A DNA stretch of 64,000 nt from Daldinia sp. FL1419 (GCA_025201765.1 MU623387.1:156865-220864); one strand, 5' to 3'. Positions 1-13,257 are shown, counted from the stretch's first letter. The notes: a model not told the origin generated them from the sequence alone. A program made the numbers and translations.

Positions 1-436
1 AGACACTGACGAGAACAAGTGAGGTTTGCCAAATAGGCGCCACCAAGGCCCCCATATCCGAATGACAGATTTCTTGAGGACAGGATCATGAGTGGAAAGG
101 AAACGCTGGTGGCTTTCGATACTTTTAAATAACGTGGCTCCAAGCATGAAATCCGTTCAGAGCGTTCGTGAAATAAGATAGACTTCAAGAAGCCGAAGAA
201 TTTCATCGCGAGTACCGAAGTGGATATAAGGATGGTTTTGGAGATGAAACCCTGGGTGAGATTCATCGGCATACTCTTCGGTTTCGTTGTGCCTGATTGC
301 GTTATTCGTCTCGCACAAGACTTTGGTAATAAATTCAATTATAAATTAATCGCCACTTATGCTCGCCCATACAATCAACCGTGCATTCTACATACCAGTC
401 TACACGATCAACCGAGCCAACCACCTCGCACTAGAA
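1..436. other. intergenic edge, no gene seen
   Basis: This lies downstream of the minus-strand membrane-protein gene. Short open frames cross it, but none shows recognisable protein features or splice structure. I see nothing else to annotate. Confidence 0.5.
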
Positions 437-1601
437 TTACTTAATTCCAGCCCCGTGAATATCGCCCAGCTCGACCTCCTGAATATTCCTAGGTGGGAAG
501 CCAGCAAACTTGCCGTGTTGCCCGAGTTTCTCCTCTGTAATCCACCGACGCACCCAAATAACGCCCTTGACAATAACAAAAATCACAAGCGTAGCCGCAC
601 CGATCCCAAAGATATACGCGGCCACCAGAGACCCAGTTTCCCCCGGGTCGAGAAAGGGGTAAACGTAGAAACCCTTGGTAGCTTTCGTTAGGTACGCCAG
701 AGCTAGATACAATGCCATGAGGATGATAAGCCATAGCGCGTGTATCCAGGGCTGGGGCTCCACACGCGTGAAGAAGATCTCGAAGAGTGCGAAGAGGCTA
801 TTAAGCGCGTGCTGGCTGACGTTGGACCAGGCGCCGTAGACGGTGGGAAACCAAGCGGACCCGTAGCTATATAGCACACCCCAGTACACGATAGTGACTA
901 AGAAGGGGAAGGTAGTTACGGTGCTGTAGAAGAGCGCATGCAGAGCCTTCAATGGTCGCGGGAAACGATCCAAAAGAGGCAGAGAGTACCGCGCGTAGGT
1001 GAATGTGTGGATGGATGCTACGAGCGTATAAAAGGCGATGCCCCAGTACGTGAGAACGGTAAAAAAGGAGAACTCGGCGCGCGAGGCCTCACACCCGCCT
1101 TGATCGGCGTTGGCGCATTGGTAGCCGATGTTGAAGAGCAACGTTGTGAAAGCATAGAGAGACTGTGGATCATTAGTGCTCGTTCACGTAACCCCTAGAG
1201 ATTTAAGTAGAGCCGGATGGGATGTATAACATATCGCGAGAATAAATATAAAGTTGGCATAAACGAGTACCACCATCGCACAGTCGTGAGTATAAGCTCG
1301 GACATACGTCACAACATGCAACCCTATAAACCCGCGGCGGCGGCACCGCATGTCCGTACACGGTATGTATCGGCAGAGAGTTGTGACGGTGGCGCGTTTC
1401 GAGAGCTTAACCCCGAACACATAAATACACACGATAATTCACAAATGGCACAGAAACCAAACTCACCATCAACGCCCGCAGCGCAAACAAAGCATACGGT
1501 GGCAGCAACCACGACGTCTCGAAGCGGTGCTCCGGATCCCAGCCCCCCGTGCCGAACTTAAAGGCGCTCAGCGGGTCGCTCGAGACCGCGACCGAGAACA
1601 T
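437..1601 (-). CDS. FAR-17a/AIG1-like multipass membrane protein
   Basis: Two exons, 1601-1467 and 1162-437, flank a 304-nt intron (GTGAGT donor, ACAG acceptor). Together they encode 286 aa. Exon 1 carries the stretch HRFETSWLLPPYALFALRAL, which reads straight into SLYAFTTLLFNIGY in exon 2. About five to six hydrophobic segments are visible. The C-terminal part (GFYVYPFLD followed by a membrane segment and a basic tail) matches the WVYPFL region of AIG1/ADTRP proteins. In mammals these are membrane hydrolases of fatty-acid esters of hydroxy fatty acids, using a Thr and a His. Candidate equivalents here are T80 or T83 and H163 (in SQHALNSL), assigned by eye. Family membership is fairly secure; activity in fungi is inferred. 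The intron is unusually long for this window. Confidence 0.75.
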
Positions 1602-3108
1602 GATTCGCGACGATACGATCGACGCATATATATATACGGAACGAGTAAGTAAACTAATGTACGCAACACGCAATAATGCAAAATACGATCAATCTAACAA
1701 AAGCTTGGATCTTGGGGGAAAAAAAAAAGTAAAAAAAAAGTAAAACCAAGAAAAAACAAGAAAAAAAAAACCACGGCCCGAGTGTCGAAATCGAACGACG
1801 TTAGGTATATACGCCAAGCTGAATATCGTAAACATACGTGTACAAATGAAGAGAGAAAGACGAAGGAAGTAAGTGAGGCTCGGCTACCCAAGCGCCCCCT
1901 TCGCCGCGCGTAAGCGAAAATGCACCCTCATAGCTTCCCCGTTTCCCAGAATAGGCGGAGCGTCCGGGAGGGAAGTTACGCTAACGAAAGCATACGAAGC
2001 GTCCGAGATTTAGTGGGGAGGGGGGAGCAAGAGCAGAGCAGGGTTTTTGAGTATGGCTTCATTTGGTACAGCAATAGCGAATAACGACCTGATATTGGTC
2101 ATTCTCGTTGTATACTAGTACCTATATACCAAATCATCTCGACTCGTTACACCCAAATAGTCGTACTAAACTAGCGAAAATGCAATTAATTAGGGTAGAC
2201 CCGCGGAAATAAAATCATAATCATATATCGAGAGGCAAAAAAAAAAGAAAAAAAAAAAAGCAATCGAACCAACTTACTCACAAGTTGCACCACATCCTCT
2301 CACCAAAGACAACATTTGCCATCAAACGGGCAGCAATGCAAGAACAAGTATAAAGTAAACGAGAACTGGAAAGGTGCTTTTTTTTATAACTACGATTACT
2401 TTCGATAGCAAGATTGAAAAAAAAAAAAAAAAAAAAAAACCAGCAAAGGCTATCCGTATTCCGTCCCCTCCAAACTCCGTGCGTCCGAAATGCATTCGCT
2501 ATGCCATTACCGAATAAATAAAAATAATTGCCACCCCATATCATACACCTGCTCGTATATACAACTACATAATAACGCCGACGTACGATGTTGCGCCGAA
2601 ATGACGCGGGTAGTCTCCCTCCCGAGAAAGGATATCTCCTCGAGGTGACGTTTTTTCAGGCCGTATCCCTGCATTGACACATCCAACTTCAATCTTGTCC
2701 GCCGTTTGACTGTGACTGGAGTCGGTGAATAATGTCGCGCCCTACCTCGTCTTATCTCGAATAAACGAGGGCGTGATATGTGGTATCATATATGCCAATT
2801 ATCTAGGAGCAGCATAAAGCATACCGCATATGGCTATTCATTCGTAGATTTGTCTGAGCGCGCCCAGTCGCCGACGGCGGGTGAGTATAGTCCGGCAGTA
2901 TTATTCGTCGCGCTTGTCATTCAGCATGAACTGCGGCATTTCCTGTTTTAAGCTCCCTTTGGTGCCTGTCGATCAGATCGTAGATCAATCGATGGCCGCT
3001 CATTAGCCTCTGGGGGCCCCATCGAAAAATCTCCACGTCGACGATCCCCCGAGCCGGAGAATAACAATTAAGGTTTCTGCAACGCCGCTGCGTTCCCCCC
3101 CGATTGGG
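1602..3108. other. intergenic, AT-rich with homopolymer tracts
   Basis: This is the upstream region of the FAR-17a-like gene and the 3' flank of the next minus-strand gene. It holds A-rich tracts near 1720-1770 and 2237-2260 and an A run of about 22 nt near 2418-2440. No convincing coding exon was found. Confidence 0.5.
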
Positions 3109-5274
3109 TTATCGACGACGCCCATAATCCGGTACACGCTTGCCATCCAAGTATTTAGGGCTTCGAGTTTCGTAATAAGGATTAGGAGCCTGCTGCGCTC
3201 TCCTCGCTTCGAATTCGGCACGCTCTTCGTCGTCGAGCGAGAATGCCTTCTTCAACCATCCGAATGCGCTTCGCTTCTTCTTTACTGCCTTTTGGGTTTC
3301 CGGGTTGAGTGTTGTCACATTGCTCAGCATGCTCATCCCCATGGCCGAAGGCTGATTTCGCAAGTGGCCCGCGTGAACGTTTGTACCAGCTGTCCATGGC
3401 CTCTGCTGCAGAGGAGAGTGAGGACTTGCCCGTACTGGAAAGTAGTGTTGTCTCTCTGAGCGCGGAGAAGGTAGCGCCGTGGTTGGGAAAACCGGTGGCG
3501 GCATCATATCTCCGTATTCGGTCATTGAACGCACCGGCTGTCGCGCCTCGCTATCGGAGCCGTAAGCAGAATCTGGACCTTGGTAGGCGCGTGACGATAG
3601 GTAGCTGGGGGATTGGTACTGCGCATCTAAGAACATAGGTCTTTGGAGCTCGGGCGTGTTGCGAGAAGGAACCTGGATAGCTTCGGGCAGGCTGCTTCCT
3701 TTTAGAGACAACCTCTGCCGTAGAGATGTTCTCTTTGGTTGCTCCTCCGGCATCGCGATCGGGGGGTCATGTATCGGAGGGTCTTCATCTATTAACGGGT
3801 CCTCGGGCGGAAGGTCCTCAATCGGGAGGTCGTCGTCGATTTGGAGGTCTTCGATAGGAAGCGGAAGTTCTTCGAACGATGACGCATCTTGGATTCTTGG
3901 TGAAGGAATTGGCGCGGGCGGTTGCGGAGTATACGTCCGCGGCTGCAAGATGTAGAGGCCTTCATCCACTGGCGGCTCTTCCTTCTTTTCCTCCTTGTTC
4001 TCCTCGGTGGGTTCCAGGCCCTCCTCGATGGCTATAGCCATTCTCGGGACAGAGTCCGCCTCCAACTCCACCGGAGACATTGGCTCTATCGGGGCGTTAT
4101 ACTGAACTATCATGAGGGTCTCCCTGGTCCCGGTCGAACCCGCTACTGATCTCTGAGATGTGCTCTTGGAAAGCTCGAATTTTGTTTGCCACCTATCAGC
4201 CGATCGCATCGACGAATTTCGCGAATTGTTCTTGGGCAAAGGCTGGTCCGTAGGGCTGGAGAACGGGACGACGCTCGCCTGTTAAAAGGTTAGCATATTC
4301 GAAGACTGCTGGGCAATGGGATATCCTACCCTTGTTCTACGGCTGACCTCGCCCGCGCGATAATTCATCTCTGCTACGATCTGATCGAGCCTATTGAGCA
4401 GAGCACGCAGGTTTGACGTTGTGCGTTGCAATTCAAGGAAGGCCTTGTACCAACCCCGGGCGTTCCCCCCCATAGCATCAAAAATCTCCCCGACCTCTGG
4501 GCGCTGCTGCTGCCATGCTCCATCCCGCTGATTGCCGAGATATGTTGCAAATTCTTTCGTGGCGCCCAAACCCTCGTTGATATCCCCAACTATCGCCTCG
4601 AGGGAAGTGGTCGTGCGGGAAATGATATGTTCAATCTTCTCGTTCCCAGTTACTATCTGCAAACGAAAATTCCGATCCTCCAGCATGTGTTCGAAAGTTT
4701 CGATATTCTGCATCGGTAGCTTCAGGTGATCGATGCGTTCCCGAATATCGTGAATCCCTAGGTTGACGTCTTCCAATATCGTCTCCAGAAATTCGTCCAC
4801 CTCATCGATATGACCTTGAAGAATATTAACCACCTGCTCATTGCTGTTCGCTATCCCACCGAGCAGGAGGTACACGCCGAACGAGATCTGAGCCATGAGC
4901 TTCCATAGCTCGTGGTATTTCTGGCCTGGTCGATATCGCCATAGCTCGCTATGCAACCCGTCTCCTTTGGCCCCATCTAGTAAGTAGTTTCGACGTTCCC
5001 TCGCGGAGGCGAATCTAAGTTTTGGCTTCGAAAGGGCGGGACTATTAGTGGCTTCGATCAGGGACTCGGAGAAAGCTGGCTGCATGGCGGGTATCGGGTG
5101 CGTTGGGATATTGGCTGCTGCATCTTTGGTTTTTTGACGCATGGCCTCGTCACGATCTCTGGACGCGGCTCTCGCGCTTGATTTAGGAGGAATTGGGAGC
5201 AGGTCGTCGTCCTCGGAATCTGAAAGAAGAACAGAGCGATCCTCGTCATGGTGAAGAGACAACGGCAGGGCCAT
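3109..5274 (-). CDS. orphan fungal protein with helical N-terminal and disordered C-terminal parts
   Basis: Exons 5274-4330 and 4278-3109 encode 704 aa, joined over a 51-nt intron with a GCTAAC branch site. The junction is phase 0, and the product reads ...SRRTR|ASVVPFSSP.... I do not recognise a named family. Residues 1-100 include a Ser/Asp acidic patch (SDSEDDD). Roughly residues 115-315 are predicted helical, with heptad-like Leu/Ile spacing and a glycine-containing hydrophobic stretch (FGVYLLLGGIANS). The second exon is Pro/Ser/Glu-rich with repeated EDLP/EDPP motifs, so probably disordered. The C-terminus is basic (KKKRSAFGWLKKAFSLDDEE) and ends in GRRR. This architecture would suit a cortical or membrane-associated scaffold, but that is only an inference from composition. 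Confidence 0.75.
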
Positions 5275-7816
5275 TTTGTAGATCCAGAACCATGCCCCCT
5301 CCCCTCTCCTCGAATATTGACCAGGCTGTCCGGTAGCACGACCAATTAATCAATTCTTTTGGGGGCAGAATGGTTAAGGATATAAGTAGACAATACGGAT
5401 TCGACCCCGACACTTGAAAGGTCTTGTGCAACCGAGTCTCACCTAAGGAAAATCGGGACGACGCAAGATGATACCACTGGACTACTAGAGATAAGACAAT
5501 CGTACTGTAGGGATCCGAAAAATTAATTGGAATAGTTACAAGCTCGGAGAATTCGTGGGGGATTAGATGTTGTCGAGAAAAGCAATCTAGGTTGTCAGCG
5601 AGAAGGTTACGCCGCGGGGTACCAAAGAGTATTCGAGCCGAGTTCAAAGAGGATTACGAGGACTTGGCATTGTTGGATATCTAAAGGGCGAAACAAAGAG
5701 AGAGAGAGGTTCGGCGAATTAAGAATTATCACTACGATTCCCTCGCACCAAAGAGAGCGATAACGACGTGCTAGTTAATTGGTGTTCGTATCCCAAGTTA
5801 ACGATGGAAAAGAAATGTGCGGGAGAGAGATGAGAGATATCTGAGATGAGAAGTCGAGGTAGAAGAGTTTATGGGAGACCGTTATGGGAGACCGAGAGAC
5901 GACCGAAAAAGAAAGGGAAAGGAATTAACAGATGATGATTCCCTGCGATTTATTAGGTGTCGCCGTTAAAGGAGAGAGAAGATCGCGAATTGAAGCATCT
6001 TATTAACCCAAGTAGTAGGGGAGAGCCCGCTAAAGAGGGAAAATAAATAAAATAAAACGAGCTGAGGAGAGAGTAGGAAGCTCTTCGACGAAGATTTCCA
6101 CTTGAGAGTAACCAAAAAAAAAAAAGGACCTAACCGACCTAAAAGACCTAAATAACCCCAGCCTAAGCCCCAATATAGCGAGGTCGGTGTTGCAAGTTGT
6201 GTCTCGCCTAGGCTTGTACAATACAGGAGGGTACTTTGCGGGCGGCACCAAGTAACATATTGTACAGTACCAGGCATGTCAACCCTACTAAATTGAATGC
6301 TAACAACGCCAGCAGTGCCAATCGCCATTCGGTGGAATTCGCTCCAAATTCGACAAGAGCTAATTGAAGCGGGCGGTCCAGGGGTCTAGGGCCACTATTT
6401 AAATGGGCCCTGCCAGCCTACCTAGCTACAAGTGGCTACCAAGCCCTAGTTTTGCCGCTAGAACTGCGAACAGGTGCTCTAGAGCTAGACCTACTAGGTT
6501 AGGGGTAGAAGCGAGGAGAGAGCAAGCTCTAACTTTTACATAACGCGCCTGTCACCCACTAACCCTCCACCTTCCCTCCAAATTCCCTTATCGGGCAACA
6601 AAAACTCCCCTTAAGAGGGTCATAACCGTCTTAGCCGCGTCTTAGCCGCTTAGAACGGCTCAGAGATGAATGGGAAAAATTTAGAAGAATAGCTGCAAAC
6701 CTAAAACCATAACCAAACCCCCCCCAAAAAGGACCAGTCTATCGAAATCGAAATCGCAATCGCAATCGATCTTCGCATCGCAGATCCAAACAATTTCAAC
6801 CTATCGGGCTATCAACCTATGTCAGGGGGATTTCAATCGATTAAACGACGACGTAGTAAGTGTATGAAGTTTTTCTCAAATCCTTTTGCGCAGTACATAA
6901 TAGCCGGCCGGCCGGCAACATTGCAGCCCTCCATGCGTCACGGCGTACCCGAATAAATTGAGCTCATAATATCAAACGCGAATAAGATGTAGAGTACGGA
7001 CGTGTAGGGTAACATGGAAAACATTTTACGAATTACAATATCAACTATCAAGAGGTGCCTGACCGAAAGAGCCGAGTAACGACCGTATGCCAGAGAGAGA
7101 AAGATGCCCCTTATCAACCTATGGCTATATGTGGCTATCTTATTTATTGCAGTCTCTCTTGGAACCCGGCCATTGGACTGTAATTTCTCACTTGTTATAC
7201 CGGCTCGGTTGGTATCCGGCTTGGGGAATCAAACAAGTCGAAATTAATATATGATAAAAAAAGATAATAATATCGTCTTTAAGCGCTACCGACATCTTTC
7301 TCCACGTCTTTACTCGCTTTGCATTTTTTTTTATTTTTTTTATTTTTTTTTTGGATACGAATTATTCGGACAAATTCCGAGCTCGAGCCAACACACCAAC
7401 CGAGCCGAGATCATCGCGTTCAAATGTCTCCACGTTTAAAGCGGCTAACCTAGGTCTGTGGTTCCCCCTGGGTTTAGCCTGGCTCGTGCAACGTACCTGG
7501 AGATCCCTCCTTACCGCTTTAAGCTTGGCTTCACGCCGTGTTTTCTATGGTAACCCCATAGTTTTCTATCAATCTTTTCTTTTCCCCCCCAAGCATGTCA
7601 TCTGTCTGTATTAAAAAGGAAGGTATTATTCGACCAGTAATCGTCTTCAGCATCTAAAAGTCTACTTTGCAAAACTCCATCCAACAGTAGGAAATATACA
7701 TAATATAAAAACTAATATAAAAAGGGACCCAAACAAGGAGAATGTAATCGCGACAGTGTCAGTTTCAGGTAGCACGCACCAGTGCTAAAACGTGCCGGCG
7801 GTCTCATCAGGAGCTT
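5275..7816. other. intergenic, 2.5 kb without a gene
   Basis: This is the upstream region of the 704-aa orphan and the 3' flank of the ABC transporter. It contains purine-rich stretches (about 5690-5920), an ATCGAA/ATCGCA hexamer array near 6737-6770, a GCCGGC-type palindrome near 6903-6916 and a T-rich tract at 7325-7353. No exon with coding character was identified. Confidence 0.5.
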
Positions 7817-10800
7817 CTAAGGGCCCGCGCGAAATCGACGCTTTGGCATAAAATGACGCTTAAGATCCCGAAGAGGCTTCCAATCTGATTTCTTAGGGAC
7901 TCGAGCAAGCCAGTAGAGGAATAGAGCAGCAACAACGTTAAAAACGATGTAGGCCCAAATTAACCCTAAATTGCGCCATCTGTCACCATAGAACGAGTCG
8001 ACAGATGCGAGAAAAGTATTGGTATTTGCCAAACTGCAGAAATTGCAATCCGAGGTGGCTTCGGGGTTGTATACGGCGCCGAAAGCCACTTGGTTATATG
8101 GGTCAGTATATTGGCCGCAGGTCTGTCCCTCGGGCGGTTGGAAGTGCAAAAGTTCGAGTGCGCTGCAGCGAACTTCATGATTTGCAACGCCAACAGCGAG
8201 CATAGCACCGATAATGTACGTGAACGGTGAAACTCGATACATGAAGATCCAGAATCCGGGAAGGGAGCTTCGAGGGACCATCACGCTATTGGCCAAGTTA
8301 GCAGCGAAATAATCGATACACCAAAGGGCTAGGTAGGTTGCTTACCCAGAAAATATCAAAGACATGGCAAACAAAAGGAGGCCAAGGACAGCTCCCACTT
8401 CGGCCGTTTCTACGCCAGCGATGACCATATCCGCGAACGTAGACTCGAAGACCAAGACCGTCCAGAGAAGGAAAAACATGAGTCCGCCGCGCTCGGCAAC
8501 AGAATTTGTCGGTATGGCATTCTCATTCATTCCGACGAGGTAGTAAAAAGGCACGAAGATGAGTAATGAGGCCAATGTGTTCCAGGGCAACTCTACGACC
8601 ATATTGGCGAGGAAAAAGGTATACCACGAGTACGCGCGGGACGATCGTTCCCGTGCTTCGTATTGCTGTCGCTGGAGGATAAATTGCGGCATGGTCTGGT
8701 AGACAAGAAACGCGAAGATGACCAGTAGCATGAATATCGCGAACATCTGGTTCTGAAGGCCGGACATCGTCAGCTCGGAGCTAAAGAAGGACACTCCGAT
8801 GAAAAGAGACTGATACATGATTAACGGGGAAGCCGACGATCGGGGGGGGTTTATCGTTACTTACAGTGCCGCCACAGAGTATCAACTTGGCATAGATGTA
8901 CGACGGAGTGCGCCAGTATTGCTCGAACACTCTTTTGGCGCACAGGAGGAATTGATAGTGAAACGGGGTCGCGTAGAACGACGTGGACATCGTGTCGTTG
9001 TCTTCTTCTTCGTGGGCGTGTTCTACGCCCGGTAGCCCTAATTCCATTACCCTGAGTTCCTTTCGTATCGCCTCGTACTCTTTGCTACTACGCCATACTT
9101 GATGCCAGTTCTGCTCGGCGTGAGCACCAGGCGCAGCTCCTATAGCACGCAACATCCACTCGGCGGGGTTTTCGTCTACACCGCAGGGGGTAGCACCATG
9201 ACGTTCAAAGTACCCGGTAAGCGTCTTGGAGTTTTGACCGATATCTCCAAAGTACACCGTCTTTCCTCCGAAGCTTAAGAGCAATAATCGGTCAAATTGC
9301 TGGAATAGCATCGCAGAGGGTTGGTGGATGGTGCACAGGATTGCCTGGCCGTTATCAGAGAGCTTTCGCAAGAGGCTTGTGATCGACCATGCCGTCTGGC
9401 TATCTAATCCGGATGTGGGTTCGTCGAAGAAAATGAGCAGGTCCGGCTTCGCAGCAAGCTCGACTCCTATAGTTAGACGCTTACGTTGTTCGACGTTCAA
9501 ACCTGCGAGCCGGGTTAGTCGCCCAATTCTTTTAGGACCGGGCTTCTAGGCTTACCTTCACCAGGCACTCCAATTATTGCGTCGGCATACGCCTCCATGT
9601 CCAATAGCTTAATGACATCTTCCACGTAAGCATACTTCTCTTCTATCGGGACGGTGTACGGCTGTCGAAGTACCGCACTAAACCGCAATGCTTCTCTGAT
9701 AGTCGCCGTTTCGAGGTGGATGTCTTGCTGTTGAACATAACCGGTTTGTCTTTGAAAAGCATTTCCTCGAGGAATTCCGTTGACTAGGATATCGCCGTTG
9801 ACTACACCCATGGTGACGCGGTCGGCTAATACGTCAAGAAGAGTAGTCTTTCCTGCTCCAGTCGCGCCCTATTTGCATGTTAATTATCATTTTAGTTTTG
9901 GATGCAACGGGGTGTCGTACCATTAGAGCCGTTAAGGTGCCAGGCTTGATCCATCCGTCGACATGGTCCAAAATTCGTCTATGTTGGCCCTTGATCGATA
10001 TATCGTAACATACATCGACCCAGTGAAAAATCTTATGGCTACGAGCAATGGTAGTCTGTTCGGTAGAAGCGTCTGTGGTATCTTTGCCCTGTTCCTTCTC
10101 GCCTCCTCGCAAAGTATCTGATCTTTTCGTGGCGGAAATATCTATAGCTCCCGATTCTTCGTCTTGTGGCCTCTTAACATCCAGGACCGCGTAATTTCGG
10201 CGGAATACTAAGACCTCGCCCTTGGACTGGTCGAGTGAGAGGTACTCCGCTGCAAGCATGTATACAGCTCCGAAAAATACAATATAGCCAATGAGAATCC
10301 CGAAGTTTCTATCAATTAAGTTAGCAATCGGGGGTAACACTTGGGTTGGTATTAGACATACCGCCAGAGATGAGAGTGGTAGAATCCAAAGTTTCCGTTG
10401 ATAAACATGTCACCACTAACAAAGTCCTGGCCTGGCAATGCACCCGCGACAGAGCACGTCCTCTCCAAGGGAGTAGCGTTCGCATAAGGAGGACCCATCG
10501 GTACAAACTGAGCACAGGGGAACTGTCGGTTCGAAAATTCATTCGCAACAAGACTCTCGTACGCATATGCTATTGGGTCAATATAATTTATCCAGCGAAG
10601 CCAACCTTGCATGCTTCTCGTGGGGAGAATGAACCCAGTATATATGACTAGGCCTAGGATGAAGATAGCAGCGGGTGTCACGGCCTGTTGTACAGTGCGA
10701 GTCGTCTGCGCAATGGTCCGAAGGATCATGGACATGGTAAATGTACATGTGAATCCGAAGAGGAGAAATATGAAGAATGAACCGGCCTCCTGCCTTAATT

Positions 10801-12771
10801 GGGCCATGAAATAGAGGGGAATATTGAAACAGACGGTGGACAAAAGCTTGGTTGGAAGATCGCAGATTATGGACGCCACCGCCTCTGCGAAAGGATGATA
10901 TAACGCATAGCGAGACTGCTTGTCCACAATTGGTCGCTGGACATATAAAGTGAATATCTGAGGACAGTTAATAGGCCGTATTTTAATCTACCTTAGGGAT
11001 AGGAGCGTTACCTCTAAGGCGCTACTCAGGGCGTTGAAAACGATAGAGAAGTAAAGAAGGACGCATCGACTGTTCATACTCTCGGCAACAGCAGGGAGTT
11101 TATAATAGATACTTCCGAGTACTAACGAGATAACTAGGTTTGCCAAGATAGTCACGACGACGAAAGCCTTATCTCCCGCGATACGCTGGAAGCCCCGAGT
11201 CATACAAAGGCGAATTTGCATCGGGATGGAAATAGTATACGGACTCCGATTTCGCCTGCGAGAAGATTAAGAAGCAATTCTTGGGGCTGTTCATAATCCG
11301 AAAGACTTACGTGAATGTAGCCTGCTGTGCCTTTCTGGATTCTTTCAGCATTTGAAGATGCTGGCCTTTGGTAGAGTACTCCTGCTCAAAGGCCTCGATC
11401 TCCCTTTGAAGCTGTGCTCTCGCCTCGCTCTGCTTCCATGCTTGCGCAAATTCGTCCGGGGTACGAGGAACCTTCCCCTCAAAACCTAGCTGAACTACAC
11501 GTTCGGATGGATTCGTAAGGGATGTGAGGAAGTCGGCGGTAGTTTGACGGTCGGGGCAGTGGTATCCCATGTCGGTGAAATAGGCCTTGGCTTCGTTCTT
11601 AGGTCCAAAGAAGATCTGCCTCCCTTCGTACAATACGACGACCTTGTCGAAAACCTTTCATGGAGTGAGAAAATTGCTAATAAGAAAGATGTAGTGAAAA
11701 CTTACATCGTAGGCAGACTGCGAAGCTTGATACATGGCGACGACGGCTGCGGTCTCCCCCAGCTCCGTGGAGAGTCTGAGAGTCTTGGCAAATTCGAGCG
11801 CGGTTGCGGAATCCAGCCCCCTAGTACTATTGTCCCAGCATTGAATGGCACTCTGGTTCAAGGTGACTTCAGCAATACTAACTCGTTTTCGCTCGCCACC
11901 GCTTACACCTCGGATGAAGTCGTTGCCCACCCTCGTATTTATGGTATGCGATATACCGAAAACAGCCATAACCACATCCCGCAAGTGTTGAGCGTATAAC
12001 TCGCGACTAACTCCCGGCAGGCGATCCTTGGGTGTACGGGCCAATGCAGCGAATTGGAGAGTCTGGCCGACCGTCATCTGAGGGAAATGGATGTCGGTCT
12101 CGGCTTGGTAGATGACTTCCCCGCGGAAGCGACTGTGCATTAGATCATACGGTATGCCTTGATAGTTAATATGAGATTGCTCATCGAGATATAAGCCATG
12201 TACGTGCCCGGCGATGGTCTTTAACAGTGTCGATACACCACTTGTGGTTGAAATTGTCAGCTTCATATTCTCAACACTACGCAGAGGAATAGACCGAAGG
12301 TGCTTACCTGCCGGGACGCCCCAGGACTAAGAGCATCTCACCACTCTTTACTAATCCGTCAAAGTCATCTAAAATATGAACTTTCCGCTGCCTTTGTGAA
12401 ATCCATTCCCGGACGATTAGGGGTGCTCGCCAAAGGACGTTGAGAAAATCCTTCTGGTAATCGGTGTCCTTGCCAAAGCCGTGCACTCCTAGATCGCGCC
12501 AGGAAACGCCAATAGGTGGTCGAGGATATTTGTCGGGTTCCTGTGCGAAGGCATGCAGAAGAGTCTTGGTCCACACTCTTGCGTCGAAATGGGGAGAATT
12601 CGGGTCGAGTTCCGGGGGAGGCTTCAGGAACGGATTTACTCCTTGAAAAGCACGAGATTGTGTGCTCTGTCGAGTGAGCCTTCTGGCAAGAGCAGCCACG
12701 CGTGTCGAGTCATTCTGTACAGATGAAGCATCGGATGAGAGGGAAGCTTGTCCCGCCGCTTCGTCGGCCAT
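7817..12771 (-). CDS. PDR-type ABC-G full transporter
   Basis: Ten exons: 12771-12308, 12240-11706, 11654-11311, 11255-11012, 10957-10362, 10308-9921, 9868-9556, 9502-8865, 8809-8346 and 8285-7817. They sum to 4455 nt, giving 1484 aa, and the nine introns are 51-67 nt. The order is NBD1-TMD1-NBD2-TMD2, as in plasma-membrane pleiotropic drug resistance pumps. NBD1 has VSGGERKR and [13 protein letters not shown]2 has GATGAGKTT (K864), [17 protein letters not shown] and the degenerate LNVEQRKR signature. This asymmetric half-degenerate pattern is normal for the family. Odd feature: NBD1 Walker A reads GRPGSGVST, with Val157 where fungal PDR proteins usually have Cys and other ABC proteins Lys. 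No frameshift is present, so the gene looks intact. The substrate is unknown. A Zn2Cys6 regulator is divergently adjacent. Confidence 0.93.
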
Positions 12772-12935
12772 GGCTAGCTATAAGTTTCTTGATTTTAGAG
12801 CCGAGCCTGACCTGAGTCCAAAGTAACGGCGATAGACGATTACGATCTATATTAGACTAAACTTCATGAACGAAACACCACAGGCGCATAACTAACTAAG
12901 GTAAACGGGAAACATATTTAAATATAAATACAGAT

Positions 12936-12955
12936 AAGCTTCGTAGCCGAAGCTT
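12936..12955. promoter_or_regulatory. 8-bp palindrome in divergent promoter
   Basis: Perfect inverted repeat AAGCTTCG-TAGC-CGAAGCTT, read directly from the sequence. It is a candidate operator for a dimeric regulator; function is inferred only from position and symmetry. Confidence 0.45.
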
Positions 12956-13147
12956 CATCCCTAGGATCTCCAGGTCGCCCACCAAAGACACCGAGCATAG
13001 AAGGGTTGATCCCTTCGGTAAACATCTCGGATTATGACGAAACGATGAGAACCATAATTATCATGTATCTACGTAGGCTATCTGCAAGCCCTAAGCCTTA
13101 CGCATAGAAAGTAAATAATTCATGTGAAGATATCAGCCAAATAGCTC

Positions 13148-13194
13148 GCGAACAATTTCCGAGCCGATACGTCGCCGTGATCTGAATTGTTCGC
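13148..13194. promoter_or_regulatory. 10-bp inverted repeat in divergent promoter
   Basis: GCGAACAATT at 13148-13157 is repeated in perfect inversion as AATTGTTCGC at 13185-13194, with 27 nt between. It lies about 230 bp before the regulator start. Function unknown. Confidence 0.45.
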
Positions 13195-13205
13195 TTCGAG
13201 AACTT

Positions 13206-13257
13206 CGGCAAACGCCGTAAGCTGATGACCGAAGTGGGTCTTTGGCCTTCGGGGCCG
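13206..13257. promoter_or_regulatory. CGG/CCG pairs, candidate Zn2Cys6 sites
   Basis: CGG-N6-CCG at 13206-13217 and CGG-N2-CCG at 13250-13257. Zn2Cys6 dimers typically bind paired CGG triplets, so these are candidate autoregulatory sites for the adjacent factor. Such triplets are common by chance. Confidence 0.35.

Noticed and set aside
5385..5460. T-loop-like GGTCGAATCC on the minus strand, possible tRNA
   Set aside because: The flanking bases do not form a T stem, and no acceptor, D or anticodon arms pair.
6900..6918. GCCGGCCGGCCGGC palindrome as a binding site
   Set aside because: Self-complementary by virtue of a simple repeat; no gene start nearby to give it meaning.
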